Below are positions 1-8,373 of a DNA stretch of 64,000 nucleotides, piece after piece. Each line of letters starts with the position of its first letter. Positions within the stretch are counted from its first letter, which is position 1. The notes beneath the pieces were generated by a model. The model was not told where the DNA came from and did not search any database. It saw nothing but the letters and a program-made list of their open reading frames with translations. This DNA is from an uncultured Lachnospiraceae bacterium. Lineage in GTDB: Bacteria; Bacillota; Clostridia; Lachnospirales; Lachnospiraceae. A program made the translations under genes and the position numbers. The stretch covers positions 35,972 to 99,971 of the forward strand of contig CAJTUA010000018.1 of the NCBI GenBank assembly GCA_910579615.1. The letters are read 5' to 3'.

Positions 1-1753
1 AGAGCTCTGTCAGGCGGCTGTAATTGGAAGCATTTTCGGCAATCTGCGTGTCCAGTGCAAAGATTTTCTCCTCCAGCGCAGCGATATCACCGTCAATCGT
101 CTCGAACTCCCGCTGCTCCTTAAAAGAAAATTTCAATGTCGTGGCCGGTGCGCGCCAGGTATTTTTGGAGGAGGCCTGCGCTCCGGGCCTGGTGGCACTG
201 TCCCCGCTTTTCTTTGCTTTTTTCGAGGTGCGCCCCGCGTTCGCTTCCCCGTCCGTGCCCGCATCCCGCGCCGCACATGCCGCTTTATAATCCGAAAAAT
301 TCCCTTCATATTGCCGTATTTTCCCGTTCCCGTTGAAAGCAAAAATCCTCCCTGCTATTTTATCCAGAAAATAGCGGTCGTGCGAGACGGTGACAACCAT
401 GCCCGGAAAGCTTGTTAAATAATCCTCTAAGATTGTCAGCGTCTGGATATCAAGGTCGTTCGTCGGCTCGTCGAGGACGAGGAGGTTTGGGGCATCCATC
501 AGAATCTTAAGCAGGTACAAACGGCGTTTTTCCCCGCCGGAAAGCTTTGCAATCACGGAATATTGCATTGCCCCGGTAAAGAGGAATTTCTCGCACAGCT
601 GTGAGGCGGTCAGCGTACCATCCGCCGTCTGAATCAAATCGGCGGTCTGGCGGATATAGTCAATCACGCGCAGGGATTCATCCATCGCCTCGTTCTCCTG
701 CGAAAAATATCCGGTTTTCACCGTAATGCCGCTCTCGACCGTGCCGGAATCCGGCAGAATCGTTCCGGTCAGAATCTTTAACAGCGTTGACTTCCCGCAG
801 CCGTTTGGTCCGATGATGCCGATGCGGTCGGTGGAAAGCAAAATATAGGAAAAATCGTCAATATATGTTTTCCCGTCGTATGCCTTTGTGATATGGTCAA
901 GCACAATCGTCTTTTTGCCGAGGCGGGAGGAGAGTGCATTGATTTCCACCTGGGCGTCGGTTTCAATCTTATCGCGGTCGCGCAGCGCCTCAAAACGCCC
1001 GATATGCGCCTTCTGCTTTGTGGAGCGCGCCCTTGCGCCGCGCATCATCCACTCAAGCTCCGTGCGGAACAGGCTCTTTGCCTTGCGCTCCGTTGCAAGC
1101 GCCATCTCCTCGCGCTCCGCTTTCAATTCGAGAAAGCGGGAATAATTTGCCGTGTAGGAGTAGAGTTTTCCCTTATCAATCTCAAGAATCCGGTTCGTCA
1201 CACGGTCAAGGAAATAGCGGTCGTGCGTAATCATGATGAAAGCCCCGGAAAAAGAGTTCAGGTAATCTTCCAGCCATTCCGTCATGGCGGCGTCGAGGTG
1301 GTTGGTCGGCTCGTCGAGCACGAAAAGGTCGGCGGGCAGCAACAGCGTATGCACGAGTGCGGCACGTTTTTTCTGCCCGCCGGAGAGGAAGCAGGCAAAG
1401 CGGTCGGGCTCGGCAATGCCAAGCTTTGTCAGCATGGCGCGCGCCTCCCCGGCAATGTTGCGGTATTCCTCCCGGGCAGAAAGCCCTTCTGTGACATTTT
1501 CAAGAATGGTCTTTTTTTCGTCAAACACGGGTGTCTGCGGCAGGTAGGCAATCCTTAACCCTTTTGCTTTCGTGAGGGTGCCTGCATCCGTGTCCTCCAG
1601 TCCGGCAATGATTTTCAGTAATGTGGATTTTCCGGTGCCGTTGATGCCAATCACGCCGATGCGCTCCCCTTCGTTGATGCCGAAGCTGATATCGCTCAAC
1701 AACATGCGGTCGGTAAAACTTTTGTCCACATGTTCCATAGTCAGTAAATTCAT
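1..1753 (-). CDS. ABC-F family ATPase (Uup/YfmR-like), cut by the window's left edge
   Basis: Soluble ABC-F protein with two ATP-binding cassettes and no membrane segments. Such proteins act on the ribosome (translation rescue, structural control or antibiotic protection). Seen: first Walker A GINGTGKS near residue 35, signature LSGGQKKR, Walker B LFVLDEPTNHLD; a charged linker; second Walker A GPNGCGKS, signature LSGGEKRR and LLVLDEPTNDLD. After the second cassette comes a Lys/Ala/Ser-rich stretch and then a helical region starting KFSFKEQREFETIDGDIAAL, which resembles the Uup C-terminal coiled coil. It begins with ATG at 1753 and has at least 584 codons with no stop before base 1. The subfamily cannot be fixed from this fragment. 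Confidence 0.93.
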   Translation of the reverse strand, partial: MNLLTMEHVDKSFTDRMLLSDISFGINEGERIGVIGINGTGKSTLLKIIAGLEDTDAGTLTKAKGLRIAYLPQTPVFDEKKTILENVTEGLSAREEYRNIAGEARAMLTKLGIAEPDRFACFLSGGQKKRAALVHTLLLPADLFVLDEPTNHLDAAMTEWLEDYLNSFSGAFIMITHDRYFLDRVTNRILEIDKGKLYSYTANYSRFLELKAEREEMALATERKAKSLFRTELEWMMRGARARSTKQKAHIGRFEALRDRDKIETDAQVEINALSSRLGKKTIVLDHITKAYDGKTYIDDFSYILLSTDRIGIIGPNGCGKSTLLKILTGTILPDSGTVESGITVKTGYFSQENEAMDESLRVIDYIRQTADLIQTADGTLTASQLCEKFLFTGAMQYSVIAKLSGGEKRRLYLLKILMDAPNLLVLDEPTNDLDIQTLTILEDYLTSFPGMVVTVSHDRYFLDKIAGRIFAFNGNGKIRQYEGNFSDYKAACAARDAGTDGEANAGRTSKKAKKSGDSATRPGAQASSKNTWRAPATTLKFSFKEQREFETIDGDIAALEEKIFALDTQIAENASNYSRLTEL

Positions 1754-1803
1754 AAAAATTCCCCGTTTCTTGTAGTGGCAGGCTGCCAATCATTTTTTTT
1801 CGC

Positions 1804-1862
1804 ATGGATTCGCACACGAATATGGCACTTTGCGGCGCAAATCCGGTGCGGGAAACACTTTC
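1804..1862. repeat. Dispersed hairpin repeat, family B copy 1
   Basis: An imperfect palindrome between two minus-strand genes. Its right arm GCAAATCCGGTGCGGG recurs at 12817-12834 and, less exactly, at 4281-4294, each time facing a left arm containing GGATT(T)GC or GATTCGC. It is non-coding, looks REP- or MITE-like, and lies in gene leaders or between genes. Confidence 0.55.
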
Positions 1863-1874
1863 ATCCGTGATTTC

Positions 1875-4115
1875 CTAATCAAAATTCATAATGGAAGGGA
1901 TATAGTTCATAACCTGCGCGACAGCCTCCTCCGCTGTAATTTCGCCGTTAAAATACGGTGACAGGATACTCGCGAGCGCCTCCCGCAATTCGGTATTTTC
2001 CGTGAAAACCTTATCCGCCGCCTCAAGGCAGTCCGTAAGCTGTATCAGCTTATCTTCCGCAATCCCGTTCCCGGCAAAGGCTTCCACTGCGGTTTGCTGC
2101 ATTGGGATGCCAAGTCCGATATCTGCCTGCTGTACGGAATCCGAGTAGAGCGTGCGCAGAAATTCTTTTGCGGTCTTGATATTTTTGCTCTTGGTGTTGA
2201 TGCCAATCACACTGCGCGGGGCAAAATGCCCTGCCACGCCGGAAAAGGACGCACTGGAGTCCTTCAACGCGGAAAGGAATTCGGAAAAATCTGCCTTGGA
2301 GCGGATACACACAATGCCGACGGACTGGGATTCGGAAGGCATACCAAACCAGCCGCCTTCTTGTTCTGTGCCTGTACTCTCATCCGGGGATGCGCTGCCG
2401 CCGGACGAGGGAACATCCGGTGTGCCATCCGCGTCCCCGTTCCCGGCATCTGTGGGGGCGGCAAGTTTTGCCATTGAAAACAGGGAAGTCAGAACCTGCA
2501 GCAGGGCATCCTCGTCAATGCTGTTGTCGGAAAGAAAAGCCTCCTCATAAAAGCTGGCAAGCAATGTGGCAAGCTCCTGTGCGGTCATTGTGCCTAAAAC
2601 CGGTGTGCCAGAGCTTTGCGAAAGCGTGGCAAGCTCCGCAAAACTTCCACTTTTTTCCACAAGCTCTTTCGTTCCGTAAATCAGATAAATATCAAATTTT
2701 GCAGGTGTCACAAAAATTTTTGTCTGCGCCATCGCATTGGTTATATTGCCGTAGAGCTCGGATGACGTGTAGAGCGGCTTCATCAGGTCGCTAATATTTT
2801 CAAACAGACCACTGTCCATATAGCTCTGGTAATCAAGCTCGTCGCAGACAAGGACATCGATGGTATCCTGCCCCTGGAGTTCACGCTGTACCTGGGTGCG
2901 GTAAGCCTCAATGCCAAGGGAAGGGTCTTCCTCGTGTGCCGCGCGGTAGTGTACATGGAGGGAAGGGTTGCTGTGCTGGAAGGCCGCCGCCGCTTCCGTG
3001 ATAATGGCGCTGCGCTCGTAGGAGAGAATGGTAAAGTCGGAACGGCGCAGTTTTTCGTCCTCCTCCTCCGTTCGCCTGCTGTACATAGTCAGATACCGCC
3101 CCCCGGCGCTGTCCCTGCTGAACATATAAAGTGTATTACCGATTGCAATCAGATTTTCGCCGACGATGGAAGGACGCCCGAAAATACAGTCAAGCCCCTC
3201 CATAAGCTGTTTCCATGAGCTGACAGCAAAATCATACGCATAGATTCCGTTCTGGCAGGAAAGGTAAAGCTGGCCACCCTGCGAAAGCAGACGGTAATCC
3301 ATAAGCTCATATTTGCTTTCCTCCCCGGAAAATACCGCGATGCGGTCCGTGAGGGAGAGGGTGCCGACCGGTTGCCCGTTTTCAATGCTGTACGGAATCA
3401 CCTCGTCGCAGTCCCCGCCGAGCAGATAGAGATATTCGCCGTCCGAGGCAATGCTCGCAAACGCAGCATTTTTGCCGCTCGCAAAGAGCGTGCCGTTCGC
3501 GAGGGAATATGCGTAGGAATCGGAAAGCTCGTCCGTGAAGCAAATCATATTGTCCTGGATAAAAAATGTTTTAATCTGAATCGGGAGCTCCTCATCATTG
3601 GTCTTGTACAGACCGCGCACATTGATGCGTTCCACGTTCCCCTCGGCTCCGACACGCATAATATCATCACCTGTGGGAAGTTCCGCCGCCAGATTATGCA
3701 CGAGGAAATAAACACTTCCGGTATCGGCGTATGCCAACATGCGTACCTGCAATGCAGTGTCGGAAAAGTATTCAAGCGCCATCCAGTCGGACTCTGCCTC
3801 ATCCCATTTCAGCTCACTGTTTAATACGTATTTTTTATAGCCCCTTACCATGCTGCGCTCCTCGTTGTAGAGGATGGTGTACAGCTCAACGCTATCGTCC
3901 AGTCCGCGCAAAAGCTGTAAAAATTCCTCTCCGCCGTCCTTATTGATAACGGGGAGGGAAATGGAAGTTTCCTTGTAGCTTCCCTGATATGGTGCATCGT
4001 CCGCCGGGGGCTCCGGCTTATTTTTAATCTGGATTCCCAGATATACACAGCCAAGCAGGAGGATAACAATCAGTGCGAGAACTGTGATTTGTTTGCCACG
4101 TCCCATAAGTACCAT
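1875..4115 (-). CDS. Lipoprotein/membrane-anchored protein with a C-terminal extracellular solute-binding domain
   Basis: About 746 aa. An N-terminal hydrophobic segment (TVLALIVILLLGCVYLGI) holds a possible lipobox LLLGC. Residues about 60-330 look like a beta-propeller-type sensor region with repeated short beta strands. From about residue 345 the protein resembles family 1 solute-binding proteins (sugar ABC transport): FTILSYERSAIITEAAAAFQ, then DTIDVLVCDELDYQSY and LSPYFNGEITAEEAVAQV near the end. A Ser/Gly/Asp-rich insert sits near residue 560. No permease genes are adjacent, so it may be a stand-alone sensor or glycan-binding lipoprotein. The ATG at 4115 is used; a TTG three bases upstream and an ATG at 4106 are alternatives. 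Confidence 0.75.
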   Translation of the reverse strand: MVLMGRGKQITVLALIVILLLGCVYLGIQIKNKPEPPADDAPYQGSYKETSISLPVINKDGGEEFLQLLRGLDDSVELYTILYNEERSMVRGYKKYVLNSELKWDEAESDWMALEYFSDTALQVRMLAYADTGSVYFLVHNLAAELPTGDDIMRVGAEGNVERINVRGLYKTNDEELPIQIKTFFIQDNMICFTDELSDSYAYSLANGTLFASGKNAAFASIASDGEYLYLLGGDCDEVIPYSIENGQPVGTLSLTDRIAVFSGEESKYELMDYRLLSQGGQLYLSCQNGIYAYDFAVSSWKQLMEGLDCIFGRPSIVGENLIAIGNTLYMFSRDSAGGRYLTMYSRRTEEEDEKLRRSDFTILSYERSAIITEAAAAFQHSNPSLHVHYRAAHEEDPSLGIEAYRTQVQRELQGQDTIDVLVCDELDYQSYMDSGLFENISDLMKPLYTSSELYGNITNAMAQTKIFVTPAKFDIYLIYGTKELVEKSGSFAELATLSQSSGTPVLGTMTAQELATLLASFYEEAFLSDNSIDEDALLQVLTSLFSMAKLAAPTDAGNGDADGTPDVPSSGGSASPDESTGTEQEGGWFGMPSESQSVGIVCIRSKADFSEFLSALKDSSASFSGVAGHFAPRSVIGINTKSKNIKTAKEFLRTLYSDSVQQADIGLGIPMQQTAVEAFAGNGIAEDKLIQLTDCLEAADKVFTENTELREALASILSPYFNGEITAEEAVAQVMNYIPSIMNFD

Positions 4116-4225
4116 CAACCTTTCGTTTCAAAATATTGATTTGAGGCAAAGCAAGGAAAAGCAGGAATTTTCCCGGTTCGCGTTGCCTTCACGCAGATTA
4201 TACCATGTCCTTCGGACATGCTTGT

Positions 4226-4310
4226 CTCCGACGGATGCACACGATTTGCCAAGGAAACTATCCTCCCTTTGGTCGGACGGCAAATCGGCGCAGGTATAAT
4301 GCCTTGCGGA
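4226..4310. repeat. Dispersed hairpin repeat, family B copy 2, in the 4116-4433 gap
   Basis: The divergent gap between the lipoprotein gene and the next plus-strand gene holds CGATTTGCC and GGCAAATCGGCGCAGG as facing arms, plus nested small palindromes (ATGTCC/GGACAT at 4204-4218; TATAATG/CATTATA at 4299-4318). The minus-strand string GCAAGGCATTATACC is found again at 43092-43106. A TATAAT at 4297-4302 could serve the downstream gene, but no good -35 is at the usual distance. Confidence 0.5.
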
Positions 4311-4433
4311 CATTATACCACAAAAATGAAAAACTTACCATAAAAATTATCATAAATGTGAAGAAAGCAGCATATGGTGCTAGTGGAGCAAGGTATGCCA
4401 TCAGGCAGGTGCTGCCAGAACGGGAGGGTACAT

Positions 4434-5819
4434 ATGTCAGATTATCGGAGATGGATTTCTTATATTTATGCATATGAAAACGGGGTGAAGAAAAAGAGTG
4501 CGGGGTACGCAAAGCTGGAGCTAAAGGACGGGAAACTGACAATGACATTGCATGTCACGCCGGATAACCGGGAGGGGAATTACCGCGTGTGCCTGTATAA
4601 GAGCCAGTCCGGGCACAGGGAAGGTGTGTTGCTTGGCAATATGGAGAAAAGGCAGGGAGGGGAGGGAGGACAGTTCCAGGAGAATGCGTCCGATTTGAAA
4701 GGGAGCGGTCTGCTGTTCCAGGAGATGAATGGGCTTCTTTTGTATGACGAAAGAGGGAAATATCTAATTTCCTCGTGGGAAGATGAGCCGGTAGAAATCC
4801 CGGTGCTGCAGGAGATTGTTGCGATGTTGGAACGGGGAAGGGCGAACGAGGAAGGCGCGAAAGAGGAGCGGGGGGGACAAGAGGAAAGAGCGGTAAAAAA
4901 GGAGGAAAATAAAGCACAAGAAAAAAGAACGGAAAAGGAAGGAAATGCAGGGGGCGTTGCGGCGGGCAGCACAAAAATAGAGAATGCAGAAAAAACAGAA
5001 AGAAGAATGGAGGCAGGAATTGCACAGGATGAAGGAATAAGAGAAATGGAAGCGTTGCAGGATGAAGGAACAAGGAAGGGGAAAGCTACAAAAGACCGAA
5101 ATGGACAGGCGGAAACGGGAATCACAGCGCAGGAAAAGAGAAAAACAGAAACGGGGACGCGAAGCGCAGCACAAACGGAAAACGCGGCACAATCGGAAAG
5201 CATGATACAAACGAAAAGTACAGTACAAACGGAAAATGTGGTACAAAAAGAACGGGAAATGTTGCTGGCAGAAGTAGAAAACAAGAAATCCGGGATGGCG
5301 AAACCACAGGACATGAACATTGGAATGCAATTAAGCACAGCCGAAGTGCGGTCAGAAGAAACACCCTTAAAAGCTGAAATGCCCGTCACGGTTAAAGAAG
5401 AAAAATCCGCACAGGATTCTCCGAAACCAAACACCACACCGGTGCCAGGAAAACTCGAAACCCGCATCTTTTCCTGCCTGCCTGCAATGTATCCGTTCGA
5501 GCATCAGGAATTTGAGCGCAGCGTGCGTATGGACCCGCAGGATATCGGGCTTTTGCCGCGCGATATGTGGAAATATGCAGGAAACAGTTTCCTTTTGCAT
5601 TCCTACTACGCATATCACCATATTCTTTTTACAAGAAAGGTGCGCAAGGAAGGGCGGAATTGTTACCTGATGCTGCCGGGAACCTATAATTCAAAGGAAC
5701 AGCACATGGCGCAACTGTTTGGATTTTCGCGGTTCTGCCCGGTTCACAAAAAGGCACTGCAGCAGGGCGATTTCGGTTATTGGTATATGGAAGTGGAATT
5801 TCCGGATTCGGTTTCCTGA
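4434..5819 (+). CDS. Hypothetical protein with conserved ends and a long charged low-complexity middle
   Basis: 461 aa with no signal peptide. The first 130 residues (MSDYRRWISYIYAYENGVKK...) and the last 115 (PAMYPFEHQEFERSVRMDPQ... to the end) look globular and rich in aromatics. They are separated by about 210 residues dominated by Glu, Lys, Gln, Thr and Ala with short irregular repeats (AQTENAAQSES, VQTENVVQK). The architecture recalls an uncharacterised Lachnospiraceae family (possibly DUF6128; from memory, not verified). The start at 4434 is chosen because GGGAGG lies 6 bases upstream; the in-frame ATG at 4374 has no ribosome site. No function is assigned. Confidence 0.7.
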   Translation: MSDYRRWISYIYAYENGVKKKSAGYAKLELKDGKLTMTLHVTPDNREGNYRVCLYKSQSGHREGVLLGNMEKRQGGEGGQFQENASDLKGSGLLFQEMNGLLLYDERGKYLISSWEDEPVEIPVLQEIVAMLERGRANEEGAKEERGGQEERAVKKEENKAQEKRTEKEGNAGGVAAGSTKIENAEKTERRMEAGIAQDEGIREMEALQDEGTRKGKATKDRNGQAETGITAQEKRKTETGTRSAAQTENAAQSESMIQTKSTVQTENVVQKEREMLLAEVENKKSGMAKPQDMNIGMQLSTAEVRSEETPLKAEMPVTVKEEKSAQDSPKPNTTPVPGKLETRIFSCLPAMYPFEHQEFERSVRMDPQDIGLLPRDMWKYAGNSFLLHSYYAYHHILFTRKVRKEGRNCYLMLPGTYNSKEQHMAQLFGFSRFCPVHKKALQQGDFGYWYMEVEFPDSVS

Positions 5820-5828
5820 AAATCCGGT

Positions 5829-5862
5829 ATCCGCGGAAAATATGGATTCGCGGAAAATATGA
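5829..5862 (+). repeat. Short tandem duplication (2 x 17 bp)
   Basis: TCCGCGGAAAATATGGA is followed directly by TTCGCGGAAAATATGAA, just after the stop codon of the preceding gene. It is non-coding. Confidence 0.6.
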
Positions 5863-5933
5863 ATTTGAATTGAAAAAAGATTGCAGAACAATTTATTATA
5901 GTTATATCGAATTTACATACATGTTTATATTGG

Positions 5934-5990
5934 GGCTGCCGCACGGAACGGGAATTTCCTTTCCCCTTCATGCGGCAGCCTTTGATTTTA
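5934..5990. terminator. Bidirectional terminator between convergent genes
   Basis: Perfect 10-bp stem GGCTGCCGCA (5934-5943) and TGCGGCAGCC (5971-5980), followed by a T-rich tract. It separates the plus-strand hypothetical gene from the convergent SDR gene. Confidence 0.75.
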
Positions 5991-5993
5991 ATA

Positions 5994-6746
5994 TTATTTT
6001 CCGTAAGGGCTGTCAAATTCCGCCTCGGCTTTCTTTACTGCCTCGGCAAGCGTCAGACCCGTAAAGAAAGGCGCATTAAGATAACGACCTGATTTTTTGT
6101 CATCGACAAATGCTCCCACCGCAATGCCCGGAATTGCGCTTTCCGGTGCGTTCGGCGCATAAGGACCGCCCAGATCCGTCCGGCACCAGCCCGGGTCGGT
6201 CAGATTGATTAAGACATCCGTGCCCTCGACCGTGGAGCCTAAGTCAATGGTTATTTTATCAAGCGCGGCTTTGCTTGCGCTGTAGCCCGCCTGCTGTGGC
6301 TCAAGCCGGATTCCGCTTGTCGTATTGATAATCCTGCCGAAACCATGCTCTATCATGCGCGGCATAAAGTGGTAGCAAATCATTGCAGGCGCGATGCAGT
6401 TGATTTTAAAGCTTTCCGTATAATCCGATGCGGGTGTTTTGAAATATTCATTCCGGTAAGCAATCTGAAGCCCCGCGTTATTCATTACAATATCAATCCT
6501 TACGCCAAGGGCATCAATTTCGGATAGCATCCATTCTACCGCTGCAAGGTCGGTCAGCTCAGCGCTCACGGCATACGCTTCGATGCCCATGCTTTTTACT
6601 TCGGCCATGATTTTTTCCGTGTGCTCTGGTTTGCGGCTGTGCAGGACAAGATTGCAGCCCTGCCCTGCCATAAATTTGGCGGTGAGTGCACCGATTCCCC
6701 TGCTTGCACCTGTAATCAACGCCCATCTTCCTTTTACATCAACCAT
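5994..6746 (-). CDS. SDR family NAD(P)-dependent oxidoreductase
   Basis: 250-aa classical short-chain dehydrogenase/reductase. The Rossmann cofactor motif is TGASRGIG (TGxxxGxG) near residue 14, NNAGLQ is at about 88, and the catalytic set is Ser in INTTSGIR with YSASKAALD (YxxxK). The C-terminal region contains LTDPGWCRTDLGG, the usual PG motif. The substrate cannot be told. The ATG at 6746 is preferred with AGGAG about 11 bases upstream; a GTG at 6758 would overlap the ribosome site. It stands alone on the minus strand. Confidence 0.88.
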   Translation of the reverse strand: MVDVKGRWALITGASRGIGALTAKFMAGQGCNLVLHSRKPEHTEKIMAEVKSMGIEAYAVSAELTDLAAVEWMLSEIDALGVRIDIVMNNAGLQIAYRNEYFKTPASDYTESFKINCIAPAMICYHFMPRMIEHGFGRIINTTSGIRLEPQQAGYSASKAALDKITIDLGSTVEGTDVLINLTDPGWCRTDLGGPYAPNAPESAIPGIAVGAFVDDKKSGRYLNAPFFTGLTLAEAVKKAEAEFDSPYGK

Positions 6747-6887
6747 AATTTTTTTCACTCCTTTTTTATTTCATCCATTGATATGGATGTTGTTTCTGGA
6801 ATTTTGTCCTGCTGCTTTCGGAAATGAAAATGCAGTTTTTTCGTTTTGTTTTTTACATATATGATTTCTGACCAGATAAAATGCTGA

Positions 6888-7442
6888 TTACGGAAATATT
6901 TCCTCCTCCAACATCGAATAGCGCAGATGGTCGCGGTACTTCCCGCCGATGGGGGCAAAGCCGCGCGCCATGCCTTCCGGCACGAAACCAAGCCGTTCCA
7001 TCAGGCGTAAGGAGCGGGTATTTTCCGGCAGGATATTTGCCTCCATGCGGTGGAGCCGATAAAAAAAGAAAACTTTCGGAACCAGAAAACGCAGCGCTTC
7101 CGTCATGTAGCCACAGCCCCCAAAATCTCGGTCCAACCGATAGCCGAGACGGCAGCAGGCAAGCGGGGCGAGTTCGATATGGGAAAAACAAGCGGTTCCG
7201 ATTGGGACATCCTTTCCCGGAAGAAAAAAGTAATAGCGGACAGCGTGGGAGCGCAGATACTGCATGGACTCCGCTGCAAGCATACGGCGCTGGTATTCTT
7301 CCGTGTAATATTCCGGGGGGTGTTCCATCTCCCATGCAGAAAAATGCTCTTGGTTTTTTGCGAGGAATTCTGTGGTGAGGGCAGCGGCATCCTCATTTAA
7401 AATTTTTAATTCCAGGCGGTCGGTTGTGTAGGTGTAAAGCAT
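6888..7442 (-). CDS. GNAT family N-acetyltransferase (RimJ/RimL type)
   Basis: 184 aa. It starts YTTDRLELKIL and has the GNAT core: LGYRLDRDFGGCGYMTEALR supplies the acetyl-CoA loop (R/Q-x-x-G-x-A like), followed by HRMEANILPENTRSLRLMERLGF, the beta5-alpha4 motif typical of ribosomal-protein-alanine acetyltransferase-like enzymes. The true acceptor is unknown. The ribosome site AAGAAAGGA is 8 bases upstream, and a copy of dispersed repeat A ends immediately before it. Confidence 0.88.
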   Translation of the reverse strand: MLYTYTTDRLELKILNEDAAALTTEFLAKNQEHFSAWEMEHPPEYYTEEYQRRMLAAESMQYLRSHAVRYYFFLPGKDVPIGTACFSHIELAPLACCRLGYRLDRDFGGCGYMTEALRFLVPKVFFFYRLHRMEANILPENTRSLRLMERLGFVPEGMARGFAPIGGKYRDHLRYSMLEEEIFP

Positions 7443-7460
7443 GGCAGCTGTCCTTTCTTA

Positions 7461-7621
7461 TTTTGAGTTCCGCATGTTCCCTCCCAGCGCCAATCACGGC
7501 AGTGGAATTTCTCTCCGCATAGCTGCGATAAATTCCACTGGGCACTGTCCGGGAACATGCTGTTTTTGAGTTCCGCATGTTCCCTCCCAGCGCCAATCAC
7601 GGCAGTGGAATTTCTCTCCGC
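7461..7621 (-). repeat. Dispersed hairpin repeat, family A: two tandem copies, one truncated
   Basis: A 58-bp segment at 7461-7518 is repeated exactly at 7564-7621 (103-bp period). Read on the minus strand, the full unit runs AAAACAGCA....CCCGGACAG, then the arm CAGTGGAATTT, a loop, the arm AAATTCCACTG, CCGTGA, CTGGGAGGG and TGCGGAACT. The second copy lacks its first arm. The same unit, diverged, lies at 38280-38376 on the other strand, and its 3' end recurs at 54578-54598. Every copy sits directly upstream of a gene's ribosome site or next to one. Confidence 0.8.
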
Positions 7622-7633
7622 GAACATTCTGTT

Positions 7634-8347
7634 TTATGAAATCCCGCGCAGTCCGACCTTGTTAAAGTGCGGTGTGAGCAGGGAGAGGAAAACATTTAAT
7701 TCTGCGGCGGTATACCCGGTGAGGGGCGTTGGTGTTTTTTGAAAATGGCAGACCAAATCACCCTCCGGTTGAAATGCCTGCAGGTAGCAGGCACTTGCGC
7801 CGTGCAGCCATTCGCCGATTTCGGAAAATGTGGCGGCATTGTGCAGCTCGCGCACGACTGTTGTGCGGAATTCATAGGGAATGCCCGCGTGCATAAGGAA
7901 ATTGGCGCTTTCCTTCACCGTATCGGTGCAAAAATCGGGAATGCCGACCGCCTCGGCATAGCGGGAAGGGGAGGATTTGATATCCATGGCGATATAATCA
8001 ACAAGCCCTGCTGCTGTGGCTTGGCGCAGCAAAGCGGGATTTGTACCATTCGTGTCAAGTTTTACGAGGTAGCCGAGTGCCTTGATTTCTTCAAGGAAGG
8101 AAAGAAGGCCGGGCGCAAGCGTTGGTTCCCCGCCAGTCACGCAGACACCCTCAAGCGTTCCCCGGCGCTTTTTCAGGAAGGCGAAAAATTCATCCTTTGC
8201 AAGCTGCGGCTGCGTGTCGGGAAAAAGGACAAGCGGCGCATTATGGCAGAACGGACAACGCAGATTGCAATGTCCGGAAAACACTGTGCAGGCGATGTGC
8301 CCCGGGTAGTCGAGAAGGGTTAATTTGGTCAGTCCGTGGATGGTCAT
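7634..8347 (-). CDS. nrdG: Anaerobic ribonucleotide reductase activating protein-like radical SAM enzyme
   Basis: 237 aa. It carries the radical-SAM cluster motif CNLRCPFC (CxxxCxxC) near residue 27, then VCVTGGEPTL and LVKLDTNGTNP, typical of NrdG/PflA-type activases that form a 5'-deoxyadenosyl radical and install a glycyl radical in a partner enzyme. The N-terminus MTIHGLTKLTLLDYPG is characteristic of the NrdG-like family that often lies apart from nrdD. No nrdD is in the window, so the partner is inferred. The ATG at 8347 follows AAAAAGGAGCACCCT; the long upstream extension in this frame is the neighbour's antisense reading. It sits 26 bases after the fusion gene, probably in one transcript. 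Confidence 0.85.
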   Translation of the reverse strand: MTIHGLTKLTLLDYPGHIACTVFSGHCNLRCPFCHNAPLVLFPDTQPQLAKDEFFAFLKKRRGTLEGVCVTGGEPTLAPGLLSFLEEIKALGYLVKLDTNGTNPALLRQATAAGLVDYIAMDIKSSPSRYAEAVGIPDFCTDTVKESANFLMHAGIPYEFRTTVVRELHNAATFSEIGEWLHGASACYLQAFQPEGDLVCHFQKTPTPLTGYTAAELNVFLSLLTPHFNKVGLRGIS

Positions 8348-8373
8348 AGGGTGCTCCTTTTTGCCTGGTAAAA

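Noticed and set aside
893..1558. 221-codon plus-strand ORF opposite the ABC-F gene
   Set aside because: Complement of intact ABC cassettes.
4580..5467. 295-codon minus-strand ORF over the charged hypothetical gene
   Set aside because: Cys/Ser/Phe-rich mirror of the low-complexity plus-strand gene, without a start site.
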